Shown here one piece after another: positions 8,455 through 15,723 of a stretch of DNA of 15,723 nucleotides. The translations under genes and the position numbers were made by a program. The stretch is from the NCBI GenBank assembly GCA_002389705.1, contig DGQJ01000153.1, positions 1-15,723 of the forward strand. The letters are read 5' to 3'. Position 1 is the first letter of the stretch; each line of letters starts with the position of its first letter. Below the pieces are notes generated by a model, which worked only from the letters and a program-made list of their open reading frames with translations, was not told the origin of the DNA and ran no database searches. The DNA comes from Bacteroidales bacterium UBA4417 (GTDB lineage: Bacteria > Bacteroidota > Bacteroidia > Bacteroidales > UBA4417).

Positions 8455-9618
8455 TTAATACTGATCTGAGTAATAAGCTTTTACTTTTTCTCTCAAATTG
8501 TAATTGGACGACATTACCTCGCCATATGCCCCGGCTGAGCGTAATGCTATTAAATCGCCTCTCCGGGTAACCGGTAGCTGCATTGCCTTGCCGAAGCAAT
8601 CGGAGCTTTCACAGATTGGGCCAACCACATCGTAACGCTGAAGCGGTCCACCGATATTACTGATATTTTCAATTTTATGATATGCCTGGTACAAAGCAGG
8701 GCGAATCAGTTCCGTCATACCTGCATCCAGGATCATGAAGTTGGTATTTATTCCATTTTTGATATACAATACCTTCGAAATCAGGCTTCCGCATTGGGCA
8801 ACAAGGGCGCGCCCCAATTCAAAGTGAACCTTTTGGCCGGCATATTCATCGAGATAATCGTGAAATAGCTTAAAGAAAGAATCGAAATCTACAATCGGGT
8901 GTTTTTCAGGTTCATGATAATCAATGCCTAGTCCGCCACCCACATTCAGGTTTGGAAGCGGAATGCGTTTCTGATCAAACCATTTCTGAAACTCGTTAAT
9001 TTTCAGGCACAGCGATTTAAAAGCACCCAGGTCGGTAATTTGCGAACCAATATGAAAGTGCAGTCCAACCAGGCGGATATTTTTTAATGTTTTCAGCTTT
9101 TCGACAATGGCATCGAGTTCCCACTGGTTTATCCCAAACTTATTTTCCTCGAGACCGGTTGTAATGTATTTATGCGTGTTGGCACTTACATTCGGGTTCA
9201 GGCGCAGGGCAACCGGCGCAATCGTTTGCATTGCTCCGGCAATCTGGTCAATTACTTCCAGTTCCTGTGCGCTCTCGCAATTAAAACTGTGAATATTATT
9301 TTCGAGGCCGGTTTTTATTTCTTCATCACTTTTACCCACGCCTGCAAAAACTATACTGTCGCCGGGAAATCCGGTTTCTGCCGCCCGGCTCACTTCGTTA
9401 CCGCTCACGCAGTCGGCCCCGAACCCATAATTCCTGATCTGCTTCAGGATCGTAGGGTTGGCATTTGCCTTCAGTGCATAATGTACCTTGTAGCCATACC
9501 TGTCAGAAGCCTTCTTCAGGCTTTCCAGGGTTTGGTCGAGCAACTCCAGGTCGTAATAAAAAAACGGGGTAGGAGTGAGGCTGAATTTATATATTAATTC
9601 GTTATTATATGTTGTCAT
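8455..9618 (-). CDS. lysA: Diaminopimelate decarboxylase
   Basis: LysA decarboxylates meso-diaminopimelate to L-lysine using PLP, the last step of lysine synthesis. The 387-residue protein has the fold III decarboxylase motifs: the PLP-binding lysine K50 in HYALKANANP, GADCVSGNE, GLHFHIGSQITD, the NVGGGLGIDY phosphate-binding loop, ELGRALVAQCG, the catalytic CESSDCF segment contributed by the partner subunit, and GAYGEVMSSNYN near the C-terminus. It lies 27 bp after lysC on the same strand, so the two are probably co-transcribed with lysA second. The specific call over other fold III decarboxylases rests on the HIGSQ and CESSD motifs and the lysC neighbour. Confidence 0.96.
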   Translation of the reverse strand: MTTYNNELIYKFSLTPTPFFYYDLELLDQTLESLKKASDRYGYKVHYALKANANPTILKQIRNYGFGADCVSGNEVSRAAETGFPGDSIVFAGVGKSDEEIKTGLENNIHSFNCESAQELEVIDQIAGAMQTIAPVALRLNPNVSANTHKYITTGLEENKFGINQWELDAIVEKLKTLKNIRLVGLHFHIGSQITDLGAFKSLCLKINEFQKWFDQKRIPLPNLNVGGGLGIDYHEPEKHPIVDFDSFFKLFHDYLDEYAGQKVHFELGRALVAQCGSLISKVLYIKNGINTNFMILDAGMTELIRPALYQAYHKIENISNIGGPLQRYDVVGPICESSDCFGKAMQLPVTRRGDLIALRSAGAYGEVMSSNYNLREKVKAYYSDQY

Positions 9619-9645
9619 GTGTTGTTAGTCCTAAAATTTCTATGC

Positions 9646-10965
9646 TTATTCCAATTCAAAAAGACCTTCATTCAAAGTCATTAAAGTTTCTTTTTTCAAC
9701 CGGGTGTCGACCAGGATTGAAATATTATTTTCGCTACCCCCATACGAAATCATACGTACAGGTATATCGCGCAAGGAATCGAAGATAGCGCCTGCATAAC
9801 CCGGTTTCCCTGCCGGGAAAAGGCCAACAATGCTCACGATACTCAAATCAGTATCCACATTCACGGTCCCGAATTCCTTCAGTTCTTCCACAATATTTTC
9901 GAGCTCGTCGGTATTGTCGATGGTAACCGAAACTGCAACCTCCGATGTGGTGATCATATCGATCGGCTTACGATAGCGTTCGAAGACTTCGAACACCGCC
10001 CGCAGGAAACCATAAGCCATCAGCATCCGGCCCGACTTTATGTTAATGGCAGTAATACCATCTTTGGCAGCCACAGCACGGAAACCTTCAGCCTGGTTTT
10101 CGGACGAAATAAGGGTTCCGGTTGCTTCCGGTTGCATGGTGTTCAGCAGCCTTACGGGGATATTCTGATCTTTCGCCGGCAAAATACATGTAGGATGTAA
10201 AATTTTAGCGCCAAAGTAAGCCAACTCGGCGGCTTCGTCGAAAGTGAGTTTGGCAATCGGGAAAGTTTTGTTTACAATGCGCGGATCATTGTTATGCATG
10301 CCATCAATGTCCGTCCAGATTTGTATTTCGTCAGCACTTATTGCTGCGCCCACAATAGTGGCTGTATAATCGCTGCCACCCCGTTTCAGGTTATCAATTT
10401 CGCCAAAATCGTTTCGGCTGATGTACCCTTGCGTGATAAAGAGTTCGCTGGCCGGATATTTACTAAGTTCAAGTTTCAGGTTTTCGGAAATATATGCCAT
10501 GTCGGGTTCCGAATTTTCGTTCAACCTCATGAAATTCAAGGCGGGCAGCAATACCGAGGGTATGCCTTTTTCTTCGAGCAGGAACTGGAAAAGTGCCGTG
10601 GAGATTAGTTCGCCCTGGGCCAGCACAGCCCGTTCTTCATTTATGGTAAACAAATCGCGTGTAAACGACTGCAGGTAATCGAAATGTGTTGCTATCAATT
10701 CAGCGGCTTTTTGTTTCGAAACTTCTGTTGCATACAGTTCGTCGACCACGCCCTGGTATTTCGCATACAATGTCCCAATAAGTTCACCAGCCTTATCGTT
10801 CTCCTTCCGGTAAAGTGCCTGGCTTATATCAACCAGGGCATTGGTTGTTCCGCTCATGGCTGAGAGTACAACTATCTTAGGTTCGCCATCGTTGATCAGG
10901 TTGATCAGGGCATGCATTCGCTGCGGTGAGCCTACGGAGGTTCCTCCGAATTTCATTACTTTCAT
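9646..10965 (-). CDS. lysC: Aspartokinase, monofunctional, with C-terminal ACT domains
   Basis: Aspartokinase phosphorylates aspartate, the entry step to lysine, diaminopimelate, threonine and methionine. The 439-residue protein starts with KFGGTSVGS (residues 5-13). It also carries the kinase motifs QGELIST, RGGSDYTATIVGAA (near residue 200) and TDIDGMHNNDPRIV. Residues about 305-439 are two ACT-like regulatory domains, with MLMAYGFLRAVFEVF and DMITTSEVAVSVTID matching the lysine-binding segment of E. coli LysC-type enzymes. Lysine feedback inhibition is therefore likely (inference). There is no homoserine dehydrogenase domain. The 70 bp upstream are too short for a lysine riboswitch. It is transcribed ahead of lysA. 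Confidence 0.95.
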   Translation of the reverse strand: MKVMKFGGTSVGSPQRMHALINLINDGEPKIVVLSAMSGTTNALVDISQALYRKENDKAGELIGTLYAKYQGVVDELYATEVSKQKAAELIATHFDYLQSFTRDLFTINEERAVLAQGELISTALFQFLLEEKGIPSVLLPALNFMRLNENSEPDMAYISENLKLELSKYPASELFITQGYISRNDFGEIDNLKRGGSDYTATIVGAAISADEIQIWTDIDGMHNNDPRIVNKTFPIAKLTFDEAAELAYFGAKILHPTCILPAKDQNIPVRLLNTMQPEATGTLISSENQAEGFRAVAAKDGITAINIKSGRMLMAYGFLRAVFEVFERYRKPIDMITTSEVAVSVTIDNTDELENIVEELKEFGTVNVDTDLSIVSIVGLFPAGKPGYAGAIFDSLRDIPVRMISYGGSENNISILVDTRLKKETLMTLNEGLFELE

Positions 10966-11035
10966 ACACTTTTTTATTATGAGTTAACATAAGCCTGTGT
11001 GGCTTCCATTTAGGTATTTTGCCTGCTGATCATAC

Positions 11036-11377
11036 TCAGAAACGCTTGTAATTTTCTGAAAGATGAACAGGTGCAACATTGCAGTACGAGGTTGTTAAAG
11101 CATCACGGAGTATTTCGGGGCTAACAGTTTTAAGGTTTATCACGGTCCATCCCTGCTTACCCCATCCTCCGTTTACCGGTTGCATTATTGTATGGTCATA
11201 ACCACAAAATACGGATTGCTCTACATCTGTCAGTTTTACAACAGCCCTGGCTGATTTTTCATCCAGGGAGGCAAATATTTTTTGGTTCACCCTGAAAGAA
11301 GGCTTTCCGAAATGGGGCATCTCAACAGCACCTTCGAACGATAGCGCCATTTGGCGGAATGTTTCAGTGGTTATCAT
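11036..11377 (-). CDS. MmcQ/YjbR family protein
   Basis: The 113-residue protein matches the MmcQ/YjbR family (Pfam PF04237, formerly DUF419), small proteins with a CyaY-like fold, sometimes annotated as DNA-binding. Signatures are the N-terminal LSFEGAVEMPHFGKPSFRV, the KIFASLDEKSARAVVKL strand pair, and the C-terminal WGKQGWTVINLKTVSPE with LTTSYCNVAP. Function is not established. The start codon sits directly against the heptamer repeat block, so the usual ribosome-binding region is made of repeat sequence. It lies 70 bp upstream of lysC on the same strand, so read-through into lysC is possible. Confidence 0.9.
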   Translation of the reverse strand: MITTETFRQMALSFEGAVEMPHFGKPSFRVNQKIFASLDEKSARAVVKLTDVEQSVFCGYDHTIMQPVNGGWGKQGWTVINLKTVSPEILRDALTTSYCNVAPVHLSENYKRF

Positions 11378-11379
11378 TA

Positions 11380-11530
11380 TTTACGATTTACGATTTACGA
11401 TGTACGATTTGCGAATTGGGTTACTTCTGTCTCCGGACTTCGGACTTCGGTCAAACGATTTACGATTTACGATTTACGATGTACGAATTGGATTACTTCC
11501 TTCTTCGGACTTCGGTCAACCGATTTACGA
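11380..11530. repeat. Compound heptamer repeat (TTTACGA and ACTTCGG units)
   Basis: Three blocks of TTTACGA heptamers lie in phase: five at 11380-11414 (the last two are TGTACGA and TTTGCGA), four at 11459-11486 (the last TGTACGA), and one at 11524-11530. Blocks are separated by 44-bp and 37-bp spacers that align end to end: ATTGGnTTACTTC..., then two or one copies of ACTTCGG, then TCAAnCGA. The spacer length difference equals exactly one ACTTCGG heptamer. The array fills most of the gap between the MmcQ/YjbR gene and the DUF4159 gene. The plus strand is open through it, but the translation is only the repeat read in a 21-bp cycle. Origin and function are unknown. Confidence 0.9.
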
Positions 11531-11620
11531 ATTGTAGGTTTTTGAAAATTGTACTTCTATGCATTGTTTCCCTGAATCATACCTTGTCATTTGTTTATCG
11601 TACCTTCATTAACTTCTTTT

Positions 11621-12277
11621 TTACTGCGTAAATACATACTGAATCATATTCGCTCCCATCTGCAATGCTTTCAGTCTTTTTTCAGGCGAATCCTTATGTA
11701 CCTCTGGATCTTCCCATCCATCGCCCAGGTCGCATTCGTAATCATAAAAACATACCAGGCGGCCTTCCCATAACAACCCAAATCCCTGGGGGGCTTTGCC
11801 ATCGTGTTCGTGTATTTTGGGCAGGCCATTAGGGAAATTATATTGCTGATGGTAAATCGGAAAATCAAAAGGTAATTCAACAAACTCCAGCTCAGGAAAT
11901 ACCTTTTTCATTTGCACCCTTATAAATTTGTCAATACCATAGTTATCCGAAATATGAAGGAAACCGCCGGCCACCAAATAGTTTCTGAGGTTCTGAGCTT
12001 CCTGGTCGCTAAAAATCACATTCCCATGACCGGTCATATGCACGAAAGGATAGTTGTAAATTTCACTGCTTCCGGCATCAACGGTTGCATATTCAGGATT
12101 GATGTTGGTTTTGAGATTTTTATTACAGAAATCGATCAGGTTGGTAAGGCTTGTCGGGTTTGCATACCAGTCGCCACCACCGTTGTATTTCAGCAGTGCA
12201 ATCTGGTATGTTTTCTGTGCCAAAGCTGCAGAAATTAATGTTAAGCATAGCACGGCTGTAAGAACGAGTTTGTGCAT
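11621..12277 (-). CDS. Secreted DUF4159 protein
   Basis: The start at 12277 gives 218 residues with a clear signal peptide (MHKLVLTAVLCL... ending ALA-Q). An ATG 11 codons upstream would overlap rsmE and put charged residues ahead of it. The mature part matches DUF4159 (Pfam PF13709, which I associate with a class I glutamine-amidotransferase-like fold). Visible motifs are FVHMTGHGNVIFSDQEAQNL, LVAGGFLHISDNYGID, ELPFDFPIYHQQYNFPNG and CDLGDGWEDPEVHKDSPEKR. No catalytic Cys-His-Glu set is evident, so an enzymatic role is unproven. Only 2 bp separate its start from the rsmE stop, which indicates translational coupling. Confidence 0.88.
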   Translation of the reverse strand: MHKLVLTAVLCLTLISAALAQKTYQIALLKYNGGGDWYANPTSLTNLIDFCNKNLKTNINPEYATVDAGSSEIYNYPFVHMTGHGNVIFSDQEAQNLRNYLVAGGFLHISDNYGIDKFIRVQMKKVFPELEFVELPFDFPIYHQQYNFPNGLPKIHEHDGKAPQGFGLLWEGRLVCFYDYECDLGDGWEDPEVHKDSPEKRLKALQMGANMIQYVFTQ

Positions 12278-12279
12278 TT

Positions 12280-12987
12280 TTATTCGTTTACAATATTTAT
12301 GATATGACATGCTACCATGGCTGCTGTTTCGGTTCTGAGTCGTGAAGGACCCAGGCTAACCGGCATGATTCCTGACTTGATGGCCAGTTCCATTTCCTTG
12401 CGGCTGAAATCGCCCTCGGGCCCAATAAATACAATGCAGTCTCCTTTTTGGTAAGCTTCTTTCAGGTGAATGGGCTGATGTTCTTCCACGTAAGCAACAA
12501 AACGTGCCCCTGAATTATTCCGGCTTACGAAATCAGTAAATTTTACAGGTTCGTGTAACACAGGAAGATAAGTTTTCAGAGATTGCTTGGCAGCTGATAT
12601 GATAATCTTCTGCAGCCTGTCCACACGAATCTGAACCCTTTCGGAATGTTCGCAAATCAGGGGTGTAATCTCGTCAACGCCTATTTCTGTAGCTTTTTCG
12701 AGGAACCATTCGAAGCGGGCCAGGTTCTTGGTTGGCGCCACTGCCATATGCAGCCTGAAGGGTCTTTTGCCAACTTCCCTTTGTTCCTTTTCAATCGTCA
12801 CCACGCAGGCTTTTGTATCCGCTGCCAGTAACCGGCCTTCGAACAGACTGCCATTTCCATCCGTAAGGTGGATCAAATCTCCGGCACGCATTCTTAATAC
12901 CTTAACACAGTGGAACGACTCTTCTGCTCCCAGGTTTACCTGGCATGGAACCGCTTCGGCAATGGGCTCGATAAAATAAAGCTGCAT
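12280..12987 (-). CDS. rsmE: 16S rRNA (uracil-1498-N3)-methyltransferase
   Basis: RsmE methylates U1498 of 16S rRNA in the assembled 30S subunit using S-adenosylmethionine. The 235-residue protein has an N-terminal PUA-like domain (about 1-70, with FHCVKVLRMRAGD) and a C-terminal SPOUT methyltransferase domain. The trefoil-knot motifs are FIGPEGDFSRKE (residues 187-198) and SLGPSRLRTETAAMVA (residues 211-226). VAPTKNLARFEWFLEKATEIGV is also diagnostic. The Asp in GPEGDF replaces a Gly common elsewhere and appears to be normal in Bacteroidota (recollection). The gene follows a terminator, so it probably opens a unit with the DUF4159 gene. Confidence 0.95.
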   Translation of the reverse strand: MQLYFIEPIAEAVPCQVNLGAEESFHCVKVLRMRAGDLIHLTDGNGSLFEGRLLAADTKACVVTIEKEQREVGKRPFRLHMAVAPTKNLARFEWFLEKATEIGVDEITPLICEHSERVQIRVDRLQKIIISAAKQSLKTYLPVLHEPVKFTDFVSRNNSGARFVAYVEEHQPIHLKEAYQKGDCIVFIGPEGDFSRKEMELAIKSGIMPVSLGPSRLRTETAAMVACHIINIVNE

Positions 12988-13059
12988 ATGTTATTATTCT
13001 GATTAAAGTTAAGAAAGATTTGCCGGGTTTTTCATAGTTTATCCCGTAAGTCTGTTTAC

Positions 13060-13099
13060 AAAAAAAAACCTTCTGCCGGAAAACGCTCCGGGCAGAAGG
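13060..13099 (-). terminator. Terminator downstream of the HMA lipoprotein gene
   Basis: CCTTCTGCC (minus strand) pairs with GGCAGAAGG, extended inward by GGA/TCC across a single bulged base, giving about 12 bp. Nine T follow on the minus strand. It lies 24 bp after the lipoprotein stop codon and separates it from rsmE. Confidence 0.85.
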
Positions 13100-13122
13100 A
13101 CTTCAGGTTCGGGGCGGTAACG

Positions 13123-13473
13123 TTAATTTGAGCCAGCAGGCTTAAAAGTTGACTTAACACCCTTAAACACATAACCGGCTTCGGTAATTGCATCACCTAT
13201 GGCAGCCAGGCTGGTTTTGGTTGAGTCAAATGAAACTACGGCTGTTGAATCGAGATGCGAAGCTTTAATTTCAGTAACACCGGCAATTTTAGTTACTGAT
13301 TCCTGAATGGTATTTTCGCACCCGGTGCAGGTCATGCCTTCGATGGCGAGTACTACTGTTTTGTTAGCAGCAGCAGTAGCTGTGGCCTCGACGGCATTAT
13401 CGGTAGTGGTAGTTTTTCCTGCGCATCCAGCAAAAAATGCTGCTATCAGGGCTATAAAAAGAAGGTTTTTCAT
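13123..13473 (-). CDS. Lipoprotein with a heavy-metal-associated (HMA) domain
   Basis: The start at 13473 gives 116 residues with a lipoprotein signal (MKNLLFIALIAAFFAGC, lipidated Cys17). An upstream in-frame start would place about 15 residues before the signal and would overlap the -7 box at 13493-13500. After the lipobox there is a low-complexity Thr/Ala linker (residues about 18-37). The HMA domain follows (about 38-110) with the metal-binding GMTCTGC motif (C49 and C52) and the typical beta-alpha-beta pattern ending GDAITEAGYVFKGVK. CxxC HMA domains bind Cu(I) or similar soft metals. Here the domain faces the periplasm or cell surface on a lipid anchor. No metal ATPase or metal-responsive regulator is next to it, so the metal is inferred from family only. 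Confidence 0.9.
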   Translation of the reverse strand: MKNLLFIALIAAFFAGCAGKTTTTDNAVEATATAAANKTVVLAIEGMTCTGCENTIQESVTKIAGVTEIKASHLDSTAVVSFDSTKTSLAAIGDAITEAGYVFKGVKSTFKPAGSN

Positions 13474-13492
13474 TATCTGTGGATTTGGTGGA

Positions 13493-13500
13493 CAAAGGTA
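13493..13500 (-). promoter_or_regulatory. Candidate -7 box of the HMA lipoprotein gene (TACCTTTG)
   Basis: Minus-strand TACCTTTG matches TAnnTTTG exactly and is identical to the box before valS. A TTTG at 13516-13519 lies 15 bp upstream, slightly closer than the usual 17-23 bp. The predicted start near 13486 supports translation from 13473. Confidence 0.5.
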
Positions 13501-13589
13501 AGGAATTTTAAAAAGCAAATGTCGCTATGTATGTTTTTCAGTGTTTCTTGCAAATGTTGTGGCTGCTGCTGATGAACAAATACTGCCTG

Positions 13590-15491
13590 CTATTCCTCCA
13601 AGGCCGTTAAATCGCCGGTATCCTGACCCAGGGCACGGGCTTTTATTACCCGACGCATAATTTTGCCTGAGCGTGTTTTGGGAAGCGATTCGGCAAATTC
13701 AACAAAGGCCGGACGGGCAATGGGTCCTATCTCCTTTTCAACATGGGTTTTGAGTTCTTCGGCCAGGGCAGCGGTGCCTGCAATCCCATTGCGTAGAATT
13801 ACCGTGGTGTGAATAATATTCCCCCGCAGGTCGTCGGGCAGGGCAATGGCAGCGGCCTCGGTAACCATGGGGTGGCTTACCAGGGCGCTTTCAATTTCAG
13901 CCGATCCCAGCCTGTAACCGCTAACTTTAATCACATCATCAATACGCCCTATGATCCAGTAATATCCATCTTCGTCCTTACGGGCCGAATCACCGGCCAG
14001 GTACCAGCCCTGGTCTGCATATTTCTGCCAGTATTTTTCAACATACCTGTCGGGATCGCCTAATATGGTACGTGCCATGCCCGGCCATGGATTTTGAATT
14101 ACCAGGTTTCCTTCTTCACCGTTTTTCACTTCCTTGCCATGATCGTCCACAATGGCGATTTCGTTTCCAAAGAAAGGTTTGGTTGCTGAGCCTGGTTTTA
14201 AAGGTGTGATGGGCAATGGCGTGATCATAAATCCACCTGTTTCGGTTTGCCACCAGGTATCCATGATGGGGCAACGGCTGTGGCCAATCACTTCGTAATA
14301 CCATTTCCAGGCTTCGGGATTAATGGGCTCGCCCACCGAGCCTAACAGCCGGAGTGAACTCAGGTCGTGCCGGTCGGCCCACGACGATCCAAAACGCATC
14401 AATCCACGAATGGCAGTAGGTGAGGTGTAAAGAATATTTATTCCATACTTTTCAATCATAGCCCACCATCGGTTGGGATAAGGATGATTGGGTGCGCCTT
14501 CGTACATCATAATGGTAGCTCCATTCAGCAAAGGCCCGTAAACGATATAACTGTGGCCGGTAATCCAACCCGGGTCGGCTGCACACCACCAGCGATCTTC
14601 AGGCTTTATGTCAAATACATACCGGTGTGTGGTCGAAGTATAAACTGCATAACCGCCATGGGTGTGAACCAGGCCTTTGGGTTTCCCGGTAGTGCCTGAT
14701 GTATAAAGGATAAACAGGGGGTCTTCGGAACTGGTTTTTTCGGTGCAGCAATTTGTATTGGCCAGGGGCATACCCATCAGGTCGTGATACCAGAAATCGC
14801 GGTCATTCTCCATGTAACAATCTTCGCCGGTACGTTTCACGGCGATGCATACTTCGATGGTGGCCGAGCGTTGCATGGCTTCGTTGGCAATGGTTTTAAG
14901 CTGGGTGGGCTTACCGCGTCGGAAACCACCATCGGCAGTAATCAGGATGCGGCTTTTTGCATCTTCAATGCGTTCAGCCAGCGCTTCAACGCTATACCCG
15001 CCGTAAACCACGCTATGTACTGCCCCAATTTTGGCACATGCAAGCATTGCTATTACAAGTTCAGGTATCTGGGGCATGTATATGGTAACCACTTCCCCTT
15101 TTTTTGCACCCATAGCCCGGAGCACGTTCGAGAATTTGGTAACCTCGCGGTTCAGGGCATGATAGGAGTAAGTGCGCACATCGCCTGGTTCGCCTTCCCA
15201 TATGATGGCCATTTTGTTGCGGGTGGCATTTTTCTGATGCCTGTCGAGCGCATTGTGTATAATGTTAATCTGCCCGCCGGCAAACCATTTGTAAAAGGGC
15301 TTGTTGCTGTCGTCAAGTACTTTGTCCCATTTTTTGTACCATTCCAGTCGTTTGGCTTCCGTAGCCCAGAATTCTTCACGGTTTTTGATGGATTGTTTAT
15401 ACATCGCATCGTAATTTTTAACAATGGCTTTTTTTACAACTTCTTTCGAAGGATGGTAAACGTTGCTCAATCCGGCTTCATTAGGCTCCAT
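13590..15491 (-). CDS. acs: Acetyl-CoA synthetase (acetate--CoA ligase, AMP-forming)
   Basis: Acs converts acetate, ATP and CoA to acetyl-CoA through an acetyl-AMP intermediate. The 633-residue protein is full length for the family. Motifs are the P-loop YTSGTTGKPKG (263-273), WWQTETGG (413-420), the GRIDDVIKVSGYRLG hinge region, and the C-terminal PKTRSGKIMRR with catalytic lysine K610, the lysine that reversible acetylation targets in Salmonella Acs. The acetate pocket by alignment with Salmonella Acs is I310, T311, V386 and W414. W414 keeps the pocket small, favouring acetate; I310 replaces Val. The gene stands alone, with no adjacent acetyltransferase, deacetylase or acetate permease visible. 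Confidence 0.96.
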   Translation of the reverse strand: MEPNEAGLSNVYHPSKEVVKKAIVKNYDAMYKQSIKNREEFWATEAKRLEWYKKWDKVLDDSNKPFYKWFAGGQINIIHNALDRHQKNATRNKMAIIWEGEPGDVRTYSYHALNREVTKFSNVLRAMGAKKGEVVTIYMPQIPELVIAMLACAKIGAVHSVVYGGYSVEALAERIEDAKSRILITADGGFRRGKPTQLKTIANEAMQRSATIEVCIAVKRTGEDCYMENDRDFWYHDLMGMPLANTNCCTEKTSSEDPLFILYTSGTTGKPKGLVHTHGGYAVYTSTTHRYVFDIKPEDRWWCAADPGWITGHSYIVYGPLLNGATIMMYEGAPNHPYPNRWWAMIEKYGINILYTSPTAIRGLMRFGSSWADRHDLSSLRLLGSVGEPINPEAWKWYYEVIGHSRCPIMDTWWQTETGGFMITPLPITPLKPGSATKPFFGNEIAIVDDHGKEVKNGEEGNLVIQNPWPGMARTILGDPDRYVEKYWQKYADQGWYLAGDSARKDEDGYYWIIGRIDDVIKVSGYRLGSAEIESALVSHPMVTEAAAIALPDDLRGNIIHTTVILRNGIAGTAALAEELKTHVEKEIGPIARPAFVEFAESLPKTRSGKIMRRVIKARALGQDTGDLTALEE

Positions 15492-15645
15492 AAGGCTATT
15501 GTTTTAAATTGTTATAATTATCTCATAAAATTAATGAATTTATAAATACAATCTGATGTATCTATATATGTTTTATAACACCTGAAACAACCAATGGTTT
15601 AGGATAAAATCAGGAAAAATATAATCGATAAACTGGGATTGGAAA

Positions 15646-15723
15646 TCAGGTAAGGCTGCCGGCTATCATTACCAGCATCACAAACAGGTAATACACATTG
15701 ATAAGCAGAAACGACTTACCGAC
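15646..15723 (-). CDS. Possible C-terminal end of a membrane protein (partial)
   Basis: The minus strand is open from the right edge for 25 codons to a TGA at 15646. The translation is strongly hydrophobic (SFLLINVYYLFVMLVMIAG), like a last transmembrane helix followed by a short tail. Only 78 bases are visible, so the family cannot be named. The other two minus frames contain stops, but one plus-strand frame is also open here, so the call is weak. Confidence 0.4.
   Translation of the reverse strand, partial: VGKSFLLINVYYLFVMLVMIAGSLT

Noticed and set aside
10966..11035. Lysine riboswitch upstream of lysC
   Set aside because: Only 70 bp separate lysC from the upstream gene; a lysine riboswitch needs about 170 nt, and only a 5-bp hairpin is seen.
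11380..11530. CRISPR array
   Set aside because: Spacers are near-identical to each other, the repeat unit is 7 bp, and no cas genes are nearby.
11359..11631. Plus-strand 90-codon open frame over the heptamer repeats
   Set aside because: Its protein is just the heptamer read in a 21-bp cycle (repeated TIYDLR-like peptides); stops are absent because the repeat lacks them.
14784..15545. Plus-strand open frame of 253 codons over acs
   Set aside because: It is antisense to conserved Acs sequence, and the translation is Phe/His/Gly-rich shadow sequence without family features.

Overview
The window reads as a chromosomal segment of a Bacteroidota bacterium, probably a Bacteroidales-like environmental lineage (inference). 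The evidence is moderate GC, start codons without Shine-Dalgarno sequences, several perfect TAnnTTTG boxes (the phylum's -7 promoter element), signal peptides ending in Ala-Gln, and families common in this phylum (DUF1080, DUF4159, an HMA-domain lipoprotein, an RsmE with GPEGDF). Most of it is housekeeping and central metabolism. I see no transposase, integrase, phage gene, CRISPR array, rRNA or tRNA.

Layout. Minus strand, from the left edge: the N-terminal half of the glutamate synthase large subunit (gltB, cut by the window edge) behind a structured leader with a candidate transcription attenuator; a secreted coiled-coil protein of unknown function with its own terminator; a small secreted DUF1080 protein; and a two-TM potassium channel with a Kir-type cytoplasmic domain. 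A divergent intergenic region of about 380 bp follows. valS (valyl-tRNA synthetase) is the only clear plus-strand gene. It converges on the lysC-lysA pair (aspartokinase and diaminopimelate decarboxylase) and is separated from it by a bidirectional terminator. Upstream of lysC on the minus strand are a MmcQ/YjbR-family protein, an intergenic compound heptamer repeat, a DUF4159 secreted protein coupled to rsmE, an HMA-domain lipoprotein with its own terminator, and acs (acetyl-CoA synthetase). The right edge holds a possible C-terminus of a membrane protein.

Functional links. lysC and lysA carry out the first and last steps of the aspartate-to-lysine pathway and are 27 bp apart, so probably co-transcribed. 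gltB supplies glutamate and acs supplies acetyl-CoA. The remaining genes look like independent units.

The most unusual items are non-coding. First, the gltB leader has two mutually exclusive RNA helices, a 9-bp terminator stem and a 10-bp antiterminator, with a perfect 10-bp hairpin just upstream. Second, the compound repeat at 11380-11530 has copies that differ in length by whole 7-bp units. I found no convincing new multi-gene system, and the calls rest on motif recognition without database searches.
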